A DNA stretch of 64,000 bases from the NCBI GenBank assembly GCA_031181345.1, contig JAPSLC010000010.1, positions 1 to 64,000 on the forward strand, in the 5' to 3' direction. Every line of letters starts with the position of its first letter. Position 1 is the first letter of the stretch. Both the position numbers and the translations under genes were made by a program. Under the pieces are notes generated by a model. The model did not search any database and had not been told where the DNA came from. It worked only from the letters and a program-made list of their open reading frames with translations. Below are positions 17,702 through 28,518 of the stretch, piece by piece. The stretch comes from Cupriavidus sp. GTDB taxonomy: Bacteria > Pseudomonadota > Gammaproteobacteria > Burkholderiales > Burkholderiaceae.

Positions 17702-17829
17702 GGCAGGCCGGCAACCGCGGCACGGGTGAAGGGCCCGGCACGGGAGGCCGAGCGGCCTATTGCCGATTCGCGGTATCCTTGCCGTCAGGCGCCGCCCTGG
17801 AAGGGGCCATCGGCAGGCATCACAGAGCC

Positions 17830-17868
17830 GGCAGCGGACTCCCCCGGGACCCAATCCCGGCCGCTGCC
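17830..17868 (+). promoter_or_regulatory. Nested hairpin upstream of ribA
   Basis: GGCAGCGG (17830-17837) pairs with CCGCTGCC (17861-17868). Inside it CCGGGA (17844-17849) pairs with TCCCGG (17855-17860), leaving the loop CCCAA and one asymmetric bulge. The structure ends 34 bases before the ribA ATG. It could be the cls terminator (no T run is present) or an RNA control element. The conserved boxes of an FMN riboswitch are not seen. Confidence 0.4.
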
Positions 17869-17902
17869 ACGGCATCCGGCGCACACGCATTGGCAAGATG
17901 AT

Positions 17903-18499
17903 ATGAACGACACGGAAATCACGCTGATCGGTTCGGCACGGCTGCCGACCCGCTTCGGCGAGTTCACCGCTCACGCCTTCAAGGGCGCGACCAGCGGGAC
18001 GGAACACCTGGCGCTCAGCGTCGGCGACATCGCCGGCGAGGGCGTGTTGACGCGGCTGCATTCGGAATGTCTGACCGGCGACGTATTCGGTTCGTGCCGT
18101 TGCGATTGCGGCGAGCAGCTGGCGCTGGCGATGGAGCGCATCGCCGCCGAGGGCCGCGGCATCGTGCTGTATCTCCGCGGCCACGAGGGCCGCGGCATCG
18201 GCCTGGGCCACAAGATCCGTGCGTACAGCCTGCAGGATGGCGGGCTCGACACCGTCGATGCCAACCTGGCGCTGGGGCAGGCGGTCGACTCGCGCACCTA
18301 TGCCTTTGCCGCCGATCTGCTGCGCCAGCTTGGCATCCAGTCGATCCGGCTGATGAGCAACAATCCGCGCAAGCGGCAGCAGCTCGAAGAGGCCGGCATC
18401 ACCGTGCTCGAGCAGGTGCGCCACAGCGTGCCGGCCAACGCCGAGAACGAAAAATACCTGGCCACCAAGCGCGTGCGGCTGGGGCATCTGCTCGACTGA
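17903..18499 (+). CDS. ribA: GTP cyclohydrolase II
   Basis: 198 residues, the normal size of a stand-alone RibA. Zinc ligands are in [21 protein letters not shown] (C54, C65, C67). The GTP-binding and catalytic segments [23 protein letters not shown] and RLMSNNPRK are intact. The enzyme converts GTP to 2,5-diamino-6-ribosylamino-4(3H)-pyrimidinone 5'-phosphate, formate and pyrophosphate, the first committed step of riboflavin synthesis. It lacks a fused DHBP synthase (RibB) domain. ATG 17903 is used because it directly precedes the conserved [16 protein letters not shown]; an earlier ATG at 17898 runs into a stop immediately. No other rib gene is adjacent. Confidence 0.95.
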   Translation: MNDTEITLIGSARLPTRFGEFTAHAFKGATSGTEHLALSVGDIAGEGVLTRLHSECLTGDVFGSCRCDCGEQLALAMERIAAEGRGIVLYLRGHEGRGIGLGHKIRAYSLQDGGLDTVDANLALGQAVDSRTYAFAADLLRQLGIQSIRLMSNNPRKRQQLEEAGITVLEQVRHSVPANAENEKYLATKRVRLGHLLD

Positions 18500-18620
18500 C
18501 TTCGCACTGCGCATCGAGTCGCCAGCCCTTGGGGGGAACCCTGTAGGCATCGACCGACAACCGCTCGGGGAGCCTGCTTACAGTCCGGCTCGGCCGCTTC
18601 TCTTATCGTGAATGCATGGA

Positions 18621-18638
18621 CGCACCGCTTGCGGTGCG
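18621..18638 (+). terminator. Possible terminator after ribA
   Basis: CGCACCGC-TT-GCGGTGCG is a perfect 8-base stem with a very short formal loop; in practice the loop opens by one pair. It is followed by CGCCGTTTT. The weak T run and G/C interruption make this a moderate candidate only. Confidence 0.35.
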
Positions 18639-18718
18639 CGCCGTTTTGCAGCCTCGCTGCATACGTCCTGCAACCGCCGCCGCGGCATGCGGCGGCATCA
18701 CGATAACGAGGAGTCGCC

Positions 18719-19168
18719 ATGGCAGACAAGAACGTCGATGTGCTCAACGAACTGATCGAGGTGTCGCGCGACGGCGAGCAAGGCTTTCTGAAGGCCGCCG
18801 AGGATGCCACCAATCCCGAGCTGAAGGAACTGTTCACCAGCCGCGCGACCGAGATCGGCGCCGCCATCCGCGAACTGCAGTCGCAGGTGATCGCGCTTGG
18901 CGGCCGGCCGGAAGAGGGCGGCAGCGTGGCCGGCGCGCTGCATCGCGGCTGGGTGAGCCTGCGCAGCGCCGTCGCCAACCGCACCGACCTGTCCATCCTG
19001 GAAGAGTGCGAGCGCGGCGAGGACGTGGCCAAGAAGAAATACGCGGACGCCCTTCAGCACGACGATCTGAGCTTCGAAGTGCGCGCGCTGGTCGAACGCC
19101 AGTATCACGGCGTGCTGCGCAACCATGACCTGGTGCGTGACCTGCGCAATCGCTATCGCGCAACCTGA
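18719..19168 (+). CDS. DUF2383/PA2169-type ferritin-like four-helix protein
   Basis: 149 residues, almost entirely helical. The pattern LNELIEVSRDGEQGFLKAAEDATNPELKELF, with conserved glutamates and a later LEECERGEDVAKKKYADAL, matches the DUF2383 family, whose members adopt a ferritin-like four-helix bundle and are often induced by stress. Enzymatic function is not established. GAGGAG lies 7-12 bases upstream of the ATG. A small acidic/glycine-rich protein gene follows 36 bases later and probably shares its transcript, a pairing seen in other proteobacteria. Cytoplasmic; no metal ligands can be assigned with confidence. Confidence 0.85.
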   Translation: MADKNVDVLNELIEVSRDGEQGFLKAAEDATNPELKELFTSRATEIGAAIRELQSQVIALGGRPEEGGSVAGALHRGWVSLRSAVANRTDLSILEECERGEDVAKKKYADALQHDDLSFEVRALVERQYHGVLRNHDLVRDLRNRYRAT

Positions 19169-19204
19169 CCGGCCCCCGACGTCGCGACGCGAAGGAGATG
19201 GACG

Positions 19205-19435
19205 ATGCCCCAGACCGGCAAGCCCGACACCGCGGTTCCCCGTTCCGGCCAGCAAGGCAAGGGCGGGGCGGCCGAGGACCGCACCGAGCGCAATCTCGAC
19301 GAGGCGCTGGAAGAAACGTTCCCGGCCAGCGATCCGATCGCGGTCGAACCTGACAAGGACGACGGCGCGGGCCAGGCCGGCAAGGGAAGCGGAAAGGTCA
19401 GCGGCAAGGGCGACAAGGCCCGCGGCACCGGCTGA
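19205..19435 (+). CDS. Small protein with LDEALEETFPASDPIAV motif
   Basis: 76 residues, strongly charged and probably disordered at both ends (glycine/lysine-rich tail GKGSGKVSGKGDKARGTG). The central ERNLDEALEETFPASDPIAV block is a conserved signature of small proteins found beside stress genes in many proteobacteria; their role is unknown. AAGGAG precedes the ATG at proper spacing. Likely cotranscribed with the preceding four-helix protein. The operon ends at a repeat element and a strong terminator. Confidence 0.75.
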   Translation: MPQTGKPDTAVPRSGQQGKGGAAEDRTERNLDEALEETFPASDPIAVEPDKDDGAGQAGKGSGKVSGKGDKARGTG

Positions 19436-19445
19436 TCCCCACGTC

Positions 19446-19465
19446 ATTCCCCCGAATGCGGGAAT
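19446..19465. repeat. dRS3-like 20-bp repeat (ATTCCC-N8-GGGAAT)
   Basis: The element reads ATTCCC, eight bases, GGGAAT, which is exactly the pattern of the neisserial dRS3 repeat. It is followed by CCAG and, at about 19484-19506, by a degenerate mirrored copy (CTGGCTCCCCG...CTGGGG). Repeats of this sort are common between genes in several proteobacteria. One near-complete and one decayed copy are seen here. Confidence 0.7.
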
Positions 19466-19528
19466 CCAGGGACTTCCAGTTCACTGGCTCCCCGCGTTCG
19501 CTGGGGCGGCCGATGTGTCAGCAAACGA

Positions 19529-19554
19529 ACGCGGGAGCCGCAAGGCTCCCGCGT
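19529..19554 (+). terminator. Strong hairpin terminator with GCAA tetraloop
   Basis: ACGCGGGAGCC pairs perfectly with GGCTCCCGCGT around the loop GCAA (a GNRA tetraloop), followed by CTTTGTCTT. It lies between two convergent genes and may end both transcripts. Confidence 0.8.
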
Positions 19555-19572
19555 CTTTGTCTTGCTCGTCCA

Positions 19573-19995
19573 CTAGGGCAGCTTGCGAAGTTGTGCGATT
19601 ACCGACATCAGTTGCCCGTGCGCCACGGTGACCGCGGGCTCGTCCTGCAACGCCTCGTGATAGCGCTCGCGGAACGCCGGGTCGCCCTGCGTGCTGAACA
19701 GCCGCGCCGCTGCCTCGGCGACCGCGCGGCAGGTGCCGTCGTGGTGCTTGGGCCCATCGAGCTCCTCGTCGATCTCGACGATCAGGCGCGACAGGGGATC
19801 GAGCCAGCGGAAGTAGTTGTCCTCGGTGACGATCTGCACGAACTGACCCGCGGGAATCGGGCCATAGAGGCGTTCATATTCGTTACGGTCGTGCTGGATG
19901 ATCTCCTTGTGGGATTTCAGCAGCGCGGCGCGCAGCGCGCGAAGTCCGGCGCGGCGGGATTCCTGCGTGGCTTGGTATTGTTCTTCAGTCAGCAT
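19573..19995 (-). CDS. Conserved-looking hypothetical protein, 140 residues
   Basis: Family not recognised. The start at 19995 (MLTEEQYQ) is preferred over 20001 because GGAGA then lies about 8 bases upstream. The protein is helical and charged, without signal peptide or membrane segment: helices ESRRAGLRALRAALLKSHKEIIQ, a middle GPIPAGQFVQIVTEDNYFRWLDPLSRLIVEIDEEL, and a C-terminal RERYHEALQDEPAVTVAHGQLMSVIAQLRKL. Codon use matches the neighbours, supporting a real gene. It converges on the DUF2383 operon and is divergent from the mrp operon. Function unknown. Confidence 0.65.
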   Translation of the reverse strand: MLTEEQYQATQESRRAGLRALRAALLKSHKEIIQHDRNEYERLYGPIPAGQFVQIVTEDNYFRWLDPLSRLIVEIDEELDGPKHHDGTCRAVAEAAARLFSTQGDPAFRERYHEALQDEPAVTVAHGQLMSVIAQLRKLP

Positions 19996-20384
19996 CCCCA
20001 TTCTCCGCTCCCGGTTCGGTGTTGTGCGGTCGTCCCGCGCCGCAGGGGTAGCGGCGCGGTGCGTGTGCTTGCTCGTGGACGATGCGTCGTGCGGCCATCG
20101 TTGCAGGCCGCATGCCAGTATATGTAGGCGCCGGGGGCCGATCCAACCTCGTGCTATCCCGAATGGCCGCGAACTTTGGAATGCGGTGATACACCCGGTG
20201 CGGCATGCAGGACCGCGCCGAAGGGGCAGCTGTTCGATGTGAATTATTTTTAGGGCAGACATAACAATCGCCGCGCCCACGGTGTCATGGGGCACAATAG
20301 CCTCATGTTGCGCACACGATGCTCGGCGCGGCTGCGCCCGCTCCCTTTCATTCGCCTTTCCGCATCCTCTGCCGGAGACGACAG
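19996..20384. other. Intergenic region between the hypothetical gene and mrpA
   Basis: 389 bases with no convincing gene. It must hold the divergent promoters. An AT-rich patch (GTGAATTATTTTTAGG, about 20238-20253) stands out against the high-GC background and could be part of the mrp promoter. No inverted repeat, riboswitch signature or terminator was recognised. Confidence 0.5.
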
Positions 20385-23191
<2,807 letters not shown>

Positions 23192-23192
<1 letters not shown>

Positions 23193-23635
23193 TGGAAGCC
23201 TTGTTCGCCGCTGCCGTCGGCGTGCTCACCGCCTGCGGCATCTATCTGGTGCTGCGCGCCCGTACCTTCTCGGTGGTGCTCGGACTGACGTTGCTGACCT
23301 ATGCGGTGACGCTGTTCCTGCTCGGCATGGGCCGGCTCACCACCGGCAAGCCGCCGATCATCGCGCCCGGCGCGCAGTATGCGGACCCGTTGCCGCAGGC
23401 GCTGGTGCTGACGGCGATCGTGATCGGCTTCGCGATGACGGCCTTCGTCATGGTGCTGGCGCTGCGCTCGCGGGCCTTGCGCGGCAGCGATCATGTGGAT
23501 GGCGACGAGCCGGCCGATCCATCGTCGGCGGCGCCGGGGCAGCCACCTGAGCCGGAACGTCCGGAGGATGCCGAACGGGCGCGCACGGCCTCGCTATCGA
23601 CGGCGCCAACCCCGACCAGCGAGGAGGCGCGATGA
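23192..23635 (+). CDS. mrpC: Antiporter subunit C (MrpC, NuoK-like)
   Basis: 147 residues. Three transmembrane helices (about 2-22, 28-48, 70-95) match NuoK/MrpC. The conserved PLPQALVLTAIVIGFAMTAF segment is diagnostic. A hydrophilic, proline/glutamate-rich tail of about 45 residues extends beyond the core and is probably cytoplasmic. The start overlaps the mrpA stop as TGATG; the end overlaps mrpD as ATGA. NuoK-like subunits sit beside the proton channel of the A and D subunits in the inner-membrane complex. Confidence 0.95.
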
Positions 23636-25182
23636 ACCACGCCATGCTGCTGCCCATCCTGCTGCCGCTGTTCTGCGGCGGCCTGCTGGTAGTGCTGCCG
23701 GCCCGCTGGCGCGCTGGTTCGCGCTGGCTCGGCGTGCTGGCCACGCTGGCGCTGCTGCCGGTTTCGGCGTACCTGGTCGACCGGGCGGCCAGCGGCAACA
23801 TCGCGGTCTACGCGCTCGGCAACTGGGCGGCGCCGTTCGGCATCGTGCTGCAGCTGGACCGGCTGGCGGCGCTGATGTTGCTGTTGACGGCGCTGCTCGG
23901 CGCGGCCGCAGTGCTCAGCGCCGGCGAGCGCGATACCCGTGCCGGGCGGCATTTCGACGCCTTGTTCCAGTTCCAGCTGATGGGCCTGAACGGCGCCTTC
24001 CTTACCGGCGATCTGTTCAACCTGTTCGTGTTCTTCGAGATCCTGCTGATCGCCTCGTATGCGCTGCTGGTGCATGGCGGCGGCAGCGAGCGGATCGGCG
24101 CCGGCCTGCATTACGTCGTGCTCAATCTGGTTGGATCGTCGTTCTTCCTGCTGGCGATCGGCGTGCTGTACGGCATCACCGGCACGCTGAACATGGCCGA
24201 TCTCGGCGAGCGGCTGGTGCGGCTGGCCCCATCCGAGGTGCCGCTGGCGCTGGCGGCCGGCGCCATGCTGATGCTGGTGTTCGGGCTGAAGGCGGCGATC
24301 TTTCCGCTGTCCTTCTGGCTGCCGCGCGCCTATGCCGCGGCGGCGGGGCCGGTGGCCGCGCTGTTCGCGATCATGACCAAGGTCGGCATCTACGCGATCC
24401 TGCGCTGCCACGCCTTGCTGTTCGACGGCGGACGCGGCTGGTTCGCCGGCTTCATGCACCACTGGCTGTGGTGGCTGGCGATCGTCACGATGGTGCTGGC
24501 CGCGTGCGGCGCGCTGGCGGCGCGTTCGATGAAACGGCTGACCGGATATCTCGTGCTGGTGTCGGTCGGACTGCTGTGCGCGGGCGTGTCGATCCAGACG
24601 CCGCAGGCCTGGAGCGCGACGCTGTACTACCTCGCCAGCACCACGGTCGGCACCGCCGCGCTGTTCCTGCTGGCCGATTCGCTCGAGATGCCGTCCGGCA
24701 GGATGCCGGTCGGCGGCGGCATTTCGCGGCTGGCCGGCACGCTGTACCTGAGCGCCGCGATCGCCGTGGTGGGCCTGCCGCCGCTGTCGGGCTTCATCGG
24801 CAAGGTGATGCTGATGCAGGCGGCGCCGCTGTATGGCGAGTGGAACGGCGCGGCGGTGCTGTGGCCGGCGGTGCTGGTGTCAAGCCTGGCGCTGATCGTC
24901 GCGATCAGCCGCACCGGCAGCCGGCTGCTGTGGCAGGCACCGGCGGCGGCTGCCGCGCACGAGCATGGCATGGCGACGCGGCCCGAGGCCAGTACGCCGC
25001 CGGTGCGCCGGCCGGACGCAGCAAAGCTCATCTGCTGCGCGTTGCTGCTGGCCTGCAGCGTGGCGCTGGTCGTGTTCGCGCGGCCCTTGTCCGGCTATCT
25101 GGATGCGACCGCGCTGCAACTGTTCGACCGCGCCGCCTACGCGCGCGCGGTGCTGGGCGTGCCGACGGAGCCGGCACGATGA
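23632..25182 (+). CDS. mrpD: Antiporter subunit D (MrpD, NuoN/NuoM-like)
   Basis: 516 residues with about 14 transmembrane helices. Core signatures are GLNGAFLTGDLFNLFVFFEILLIASYALL, GLKAAIFPLSFWLPRAYAAAAGPVAALFAIMTKVGIYAI (the membrane lysines of the proton path) and VGLPPLSGFIGKVMLMQA. It is the second proton-translocating subunit of the Mrp complex. A charged loop near 440 and a final helix (about 465-485) complete the chain. It is embedded in an unbroken chain of four-base start/stop overlaps with mrpC and mrpE, indicating stoichiometric coupled translation. Confidence 0.95.
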   Translation: MNHAMLLPILLPLFCGGLLVVLPARWRAGSRWLGVLATLALLPVSAYLVDRAASGNIAVYALGNWAAPFGIVLQLDRLAALMLLLTALLGAAAVLSAGERDTRAGRHFDALFQFQLMGLNGAFLTGDLFNLFVFFEILLIASYALLVHGGGSERIGAGLHYVVLNLVGSSFFLLAIGVLYGITGTLNMADLGERLVRLAPSEVPLALAAGAMLMLVFGLKAAIFPLSFWLPRAYAAAAGPVAALFAIMTKVGIYAILRCHALLFDGGRGWFAGFMHHWLWWLAIVTMVLAACGALAARSMKRLTGYLVLVSVGLLCAGVSIQTPQAWSATLYYLASTTVGTAALFLLADSLEMPSGRMPVGGGISRLAGTLYLSAAIAVVGLPPLSGFIGKVMLMQAAPLYGEWNGAAVLWPAVLVSSLALIVAISRTGSRLLWQAPAAAAAHEHGMATRPEASTPPVRRPDAAKLICCALLLACSVALVVFARPLSGYLDATALQLFDRAAYARAVLGVPTEPAR

Positions 25183-25682
25183 TGCGGCGCCTGTTGCCCC
25201 ACCCCTGGCTCAGCGCGATGCTGCTCGCGGTCTGGCTGCTGCTGGGCAATGCCGCCGCGCCGGCCGACTGGCTGCTTGGTGCGGTACTGGCGTGGGCGAT
25301 CGGTCTGCGCGTGGAGCGGCGCCTGTGGCTGCGGCCGCTGCGGCTGGCGCGGCCGGGCCTTGCCTTGCGCCTGGTCTGGCATGTCGCGATCGACATCGTG
25401 GTCGCCAACGCGCATGTCGCCTGGCTGGTGCTGGTGCGTGGCGCGCGCCTGCAGCCCGCCTTTATCGAGGTGCCACTCGAGTCCGAGCACGAGATCGCGC
25501 TGACCGCGCTGATCAGCATCGTGTCCTTGAGCCCGGGCACCGTCTGCGCCGAACTGAGCGACCATCGCCGCTGTCTGCTGATCCATGTGCTCGATCTGGA
25601 CGATGCGGACGACATGATCGCGCGCATCAAGTCGCGCTACGAGGCACCCTTGAGGGAGATTTTCCTATGCTTGCCGTCGTGA
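25179..25682 (+). CDS. mrpE: Antiporter subunit E (MrpE)
   Basis: 167 residues. N-terminal helices (MLLAVWLLLGNAAAPADWLLGAVLAWAIGL) are followed by a cytoplasmic domain with the MrpE signatures VWHVAIDIVVANAHVAWLVL and SIVSLSPGTVCAELS and the C-terminal LIHVLDLDD. MrpE is the small accessory subunit found only in Mrp-type complexes, needed for assembly or stability. ATG 25179 overlaps the mrpD stop codon; the 3' end overlaps mrpF by 16 bases. Confidence 0.93.
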   Translation: MMRRLLPHPWLSAMLLAVWLLLGNAAAPADWLLGAVLAWAIGLRVERRLWLRPLRLARPGLALRLVWHVAIDIVVANAHVAWLVLVRGARLQPAFIEVPLESEHEIALTALISIVSLSPGTVCAELSDHRRCLLIHVLDLDDADDMIARIKSRYEAPLREIFLCLPS

Positions 25683-25942
25683 TTCCGATTTCGCTGGCGC
25701 TGCTCGGCATCGCCTTCCTGCTGACGCTGCTGCGGCTGCTGATCGGGCCGACCTTGCCCGACCGCATCGTCGCGCTCGATACGCTGAATATCAACGCGAT
25801 CGCGCTGATCGTGGTGTTCGGCATCTGGCTTGGCTCGGCGCAGTTCTTCGAGGTCGCGCTGCTGCTGGCGGTGATGGGCTTCATCGGCACGGTCGCGCTG
25901 ACCAAGTATCTGCAGCGCGGCGACATCATCGAGCTGAAGTAG
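25667..25942 (+). CDS. mrpF: Antiporter subunit F (MrpF)
   Basis: 91 residues, three transmembrane helices. RLLIGPTLPDRIVALDTLNINAIALIVVFG is the MrpF signature, including the conserved aspartates. AGGGAG at 25653-25658 serves as ribosome binding site inside the end of mrpE. MrpF is a small integral subunit of the antiporter; in structures of related complexes it forms part of the sodium path with subunits A, E and G. Confidence 0.94.
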   Translation: MLAVVIPISLALLGIAFLLTLLRLLIGPTLPDRIVALDTLNINAIALIVVFGIWLGSAQFFEVALLLAVMGFIGTVALTKYLQRGDIIELK

Positions 25943-25952
25943 GGAGAGCGCG

Positions 25953-26336
25953 ATGCCGTTCTACCTTGAAGCCATCGTCTGCGCGCTGCTGCTGGTCGGC
26001 AGCCTGTTCACGCTGGTCGGCGCGATCGGCCTGCTGCGCCTGCCGGACTTCTTCATGCGGCTGCACGGGCCGACCAAATCGACCACGCTCGGCGTCGGCG
26101 GCGTGGTGATCGCTTCGGTGGTCTACTTCAGCAGCGTGAGACAGGGCTGGAGCCTGCACGAGATCCTGCTGACCGCCTTCCTGTTCCTGACGGCACCGAT
26201 CAGCGCGCATATGCTGGCCAAGGCGGCGATGCAGCAGCGCGTGCCGGTCCATCCGCCCACGCGCGGCCGGCCCTGGCTGACCGATCGCGGCGCCGAGTCC
26301 GAGCCGGAGGACGAGGACGGCGCCGACCGGCGCTAG
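25953..26336 (+). CDS. mrpG: Antiporter subunit G (MrpG)
   Basis: 127 residues. Three helices and the diagnostic block GAIGLLRLPDFFMRLHGPTKSTTLGVGGVVIAS, then LTAFLFLTAPISAHMLAKAA. This is the last subunit of the operon. The C-terminal tail is hydrophilic and acidic (ESEPEDEDGADRR). Its stop codon overlaps the stop codon of the convergent udgX-like gene by four bases (26333-26336), leaving no room for a separate terminator. Confidence 0.94.
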   Translation: MPFYLEAIVCALLLVGSLFTLVGAIGLLRLPDFFMRLHGPTKSTTLGVGGVVIASVVYFSSVRQGWSLHEILLTAFLFLTAPISAHMLAKAAMQQRVPVHPPTRGRPWLTDRGAESEPEDEDGADRR

Positions 26337-27097
26337 GGTTTCGCTGCCGGCTTGGAACCTGGCTTGGGACCCGGCTTGGGACCTGGCTTGGAAGCCGGCT
26401 TGGATCGGGGTGCGGCGGCCCGTTTCGTCACGGCCGCGCCGGCACGCTTGCGCGTGGCCTTGCCGCTGAACTTCGCGGCCAGCTTCAATGCGGCGACGAT
26501 CTCATCGAAGGCGGCCTCGCGGGCCGCGGGATCGGGCACGCGCAGCGCATAGGACGGGTGGTAGGTCGGAATCACGGTGCGGCCATCGTGCTCGATCGGC
26601 TGGCCCAGCACCTTGCGCAGCGACGTCGCCTTGACGCCCAGCACGGCCTTGAGCGCCGTCGCACCGAGTGCCACCACCACGCGCGGCGCAACGCGCTCGA
26701 ATTCGTCCTCGAGCCAATAGCCGCACGCCTCGATCTCGCGTTGTGCCGGGGTCTTGTGCAACCGCCGCTTGCCGCGCAGTTCCCATTTGAAATGTTTGAC
26801 CGCGTTGGTCAGGAATACCGACTCGCGCGACAAGCCGGCCTTGGCGAACGCTTCGTCGAGCAGCCGGCCGGCCGGGCCGACGAAGGCCTTGCCGGCGAGG
26901 TCTTCCTGATTGCCCGGCTGTTCGCCGACCACCATCACCGGCGCCGGCGTCGGGCCGTCGCCAGGCACGCCGTGGGTGGCATTGCGCCACAGGTCGCAGC
27001 GGCGGCAGGCATCGAGCGTGGCGGGCCGCTGGTCGGAAGGCGCGGGCGCATGGTCAGGCGCGTCGTCGGGTGGGGTGGGGCGGGATGGCGGGGGCAT
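26333..27097 (-). CDS. udgX: UdgX-type uracil-DNA glycosylase (Fe-S, family 4-like) with a PKPG repeat tail
   Basis: 254 residues from ATG 27097; a TTG at 27157 could extend it by 20 residues. The cysteines of CRRCDLW, motif GEQPGNQEDLAGKAFVGPAGRLLDEA, the insertion RGKRRLHK and PTYHPSYAL identify the UdgX class. UdgX removes uracil and becomes covalently linked to the abasic site through the histidine of its KRRIH loop. Here the loop reads KRRLH, keeping that histidine. The last 45 residues are a lysine/proline/alanine tail (KPGPKPG units) encoded by 12-bp tandem repeats, reminiscent of DNA-binding basic tails. Convergent with mrpG with overlapping stop codons. Confidence 0.85.
   Translation of the reverse strand: MPPPSRPTPPDDAPDHAPAPSDQRPATLDACRRCDLWRNATHGVPGDGPTPAPVMVVGEQPGNQEDLAGKAFVGPAGRLLDEAFAKAGLSRESVFLTNAVKHFKWELRGKRRLHKTPAQREIEACGYWLEDEFERVAPRVVVALGATALKAVLGVKATSLRKVLGQPIEHDGRTVIPTYHPSYALRVPDPAAREAAFDEIVAALKLAAKFSGKATRKRAGAAVTKRAAAPRSKPASKPGPKPGPKPGSKPAAKP
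26347..26406. repeat. Five 12-bp tandem repeats at the 3' end of udgX
   Basis: On the plus strand the units are CCGGCTTGGAAC, CTGGCTTGGGAC, CCGGCTTGGGAC, CTGGCTTGGAAG and a partial CCGGCTTGGA, alternating C/T at the second position. On the coding strand they specify the PKPG/PKPA tail. The array ends about one codon before the udgX stop codon. Confidence 0.92.
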
Positions 27098-27196
27098 GGC
27101 GCGTGGGCAGCGGTGCTGGCGAGCCGCGTTGCCCGTTTCAAGCACGCCGCATGCCAACGGCGCCGATTTCGATCGGTTGATCGGACCGGGATCGGA

Positions 27197-28471
27197 TCAG
27201 AGCGGGAACAGCGACAGCCCCCAGCCGCCGAACGCACAGGCGAGCACCACCAGCCACGGCGGCAGCTTCCAGAACATCAGCGCCACCAGCGCCGCGAGCG
27301 CCAGCGCGAAGTCGGCCGGGCGATGGATCGCGCTGGTCCAGACCGGATCGTACAAGGCCGCCAACAGCACGCCGACCACCGCCGCGTTGACGCCGGCCAG
27401 TGCGCCCTGCGCATGCGGACTGCGGCGCAACCGTTCCCAGAACGGCAGCGCGCCGGCAACCAGCAGGAAGGACGGCAGGAAGATCGCGACCAGGCAGAGG
27501 GCGCCGCCGGCCCAGCCGCTCGGCTCGATGCGCATCGCGGCGCCGAGGAAGGCGGCAAAGGTGAACAGCGGACCGGGCACGGCCTGCGCCGCGCCGTACC
27601 CGGCCAGGAAGGCGTCGTTGTCGACCCAGCCGGTGGGGACCACCGCGGCCTGCAGCAGCGGCAGCACCACGTGCCCGCCGCCGAACACCAGCGAGCCGGC
27701 GCGATAGAAGGCATCGGTCAGCGCCAGTGCCTGGCCGGGCCAGGTCTGCGCCGCCAGGGGCAGCAGCGCCAGCAATGCGGCGAAGATCGACAGCAGCAGC
27801 GCGCCGAGCCGGCGATCGACGGCGATCGGCAAGGCATCGTGCTCCGCGGCCGGCGCAGTCTTCAGCATGGCGCGGCCGAGTACGGCGGCCACCGCCATCA
27901 CCGCTACCTGGGCCAGCGCCCCGGGCACCAGCACCACCACGCAGGCCGCTGCCGCGGCGACCGTTGCGCGGGGGCGGTCCGGACACAGCGAGCGGCCCAT
28001 GCCCCAGAGCGCCTGGGCGACCACCGCCACCGCGACGATCTTCAGCCCCGCCAGCATGCCGGCGGGCAGCACATTGCCCCAGGTCGACAAGGTCAGCGCA
28101 AACAGGATCAGCGCGATGGCCGAGGGCAGCGTGAAGCCGACCCAGGCCGCCAGCATGCCGGCAAAGCCCGCGCGCGACAGCCCGATTGCCATGCCGACCT
28201 GGCTGCTGGCCGGGCCGGGCAGGAACTGGCACAGCGCGACCAGATCCGCATAGCCGCGTTCGCCGAACCAGCGGCGGCGCACGACGAATTCCTGATGGAA
28301 ATAGCCCAGATGCGCGACCGGGCCGCCGAAGGAGGTCAGGCCCAGCCGCAGGAAGGCCCGGAACACCTCCCACACCGGGCGCCGGTTCGGGGCTGGACGA
28401 TGGCCGTTGGTGGCCGGCATCGGTTCTGTTTCCATGGGGGCTGGCGTGGGCTCGGGTGCAGGGAGCGCCAT
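27197..28471 (-). CDS. chrA: Chromate transporter, two-domain (long-chain) ChrA
   Basis: 424 residues with about 10-12 membrane segments in two homologous halves. The N half has RLGLTSFGGPVAHLGYFHQEFV and FLPGPASSQVGMAIG. The C half has SLVFGGGHVVLPLLQAAVV and AQAVPGPLFTFAAFLGA. Conserved glycine/proline motifs of both ChrA halves are present. ChrA exports chromate by proton exchange and confers resistance; sulfate-starved chromate entry is the usual context. The first 30 residues form a proline-rich cytoplasmic leader, so Met13 or Met18 could be the real start; no ribosome binding site decides. Same strand as the MFS gene, which ends 47 bases upstream. Confidence 0.92.
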   Translation of the reverse strand: MALPAPEPTPAPMETEPMPATNGHRPAPNRRPVWEVFRAFLRLGLTSFGGPVAHLGYFHQEFVVRRRWFGERGYADLVALCQFLPGPASSQVGMAIGLSRAGFAGMLAAWVGFTLPSAIALILFALTLSTWGNVLPAGMLAGLKIVAVAVVAQALWGMGRSLCPDRPRATVAAAAACVVVLVPGALAQVAVMAVAAVLGRAMLKTAPAAEHDALPIAVDRRLGALLLSIFAALLALLPLAAQTWPGQALALTDAFYRAGSLVFGGGHVVLPLLQAAVVPTGWVDNDAFLAGYGAAQAVPGPLFTFAAFLGAAMRIEPSGWAGGALCLVAIFLPSFLLVAGALPFWERLRRSPHAQGALAGVNAAVVGVLLAALYDPVWTSAIHRPADFALALAALVALMFWKLPPWLVVLACAFGGWGLSLFPL

Positions 28472-28518
28472 GGTAGCGCAGCGCGATGACGTCGCGGCGG
28501 CGGTGCCCCGCCGCCGCG

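Noticed and set aside
17702..17902. FMN riboswitch upstream of ribA
   Set aside because: The conserved RFN boxes were looked for and not found; only a nested hairpin is present.
23493..25682. A 729-codon plus-strand frame ending with mrpE
   Set aside because: Only the part from 25179 encodes MrpE; the upstream part is an arginine-rich shadow of mrpD.
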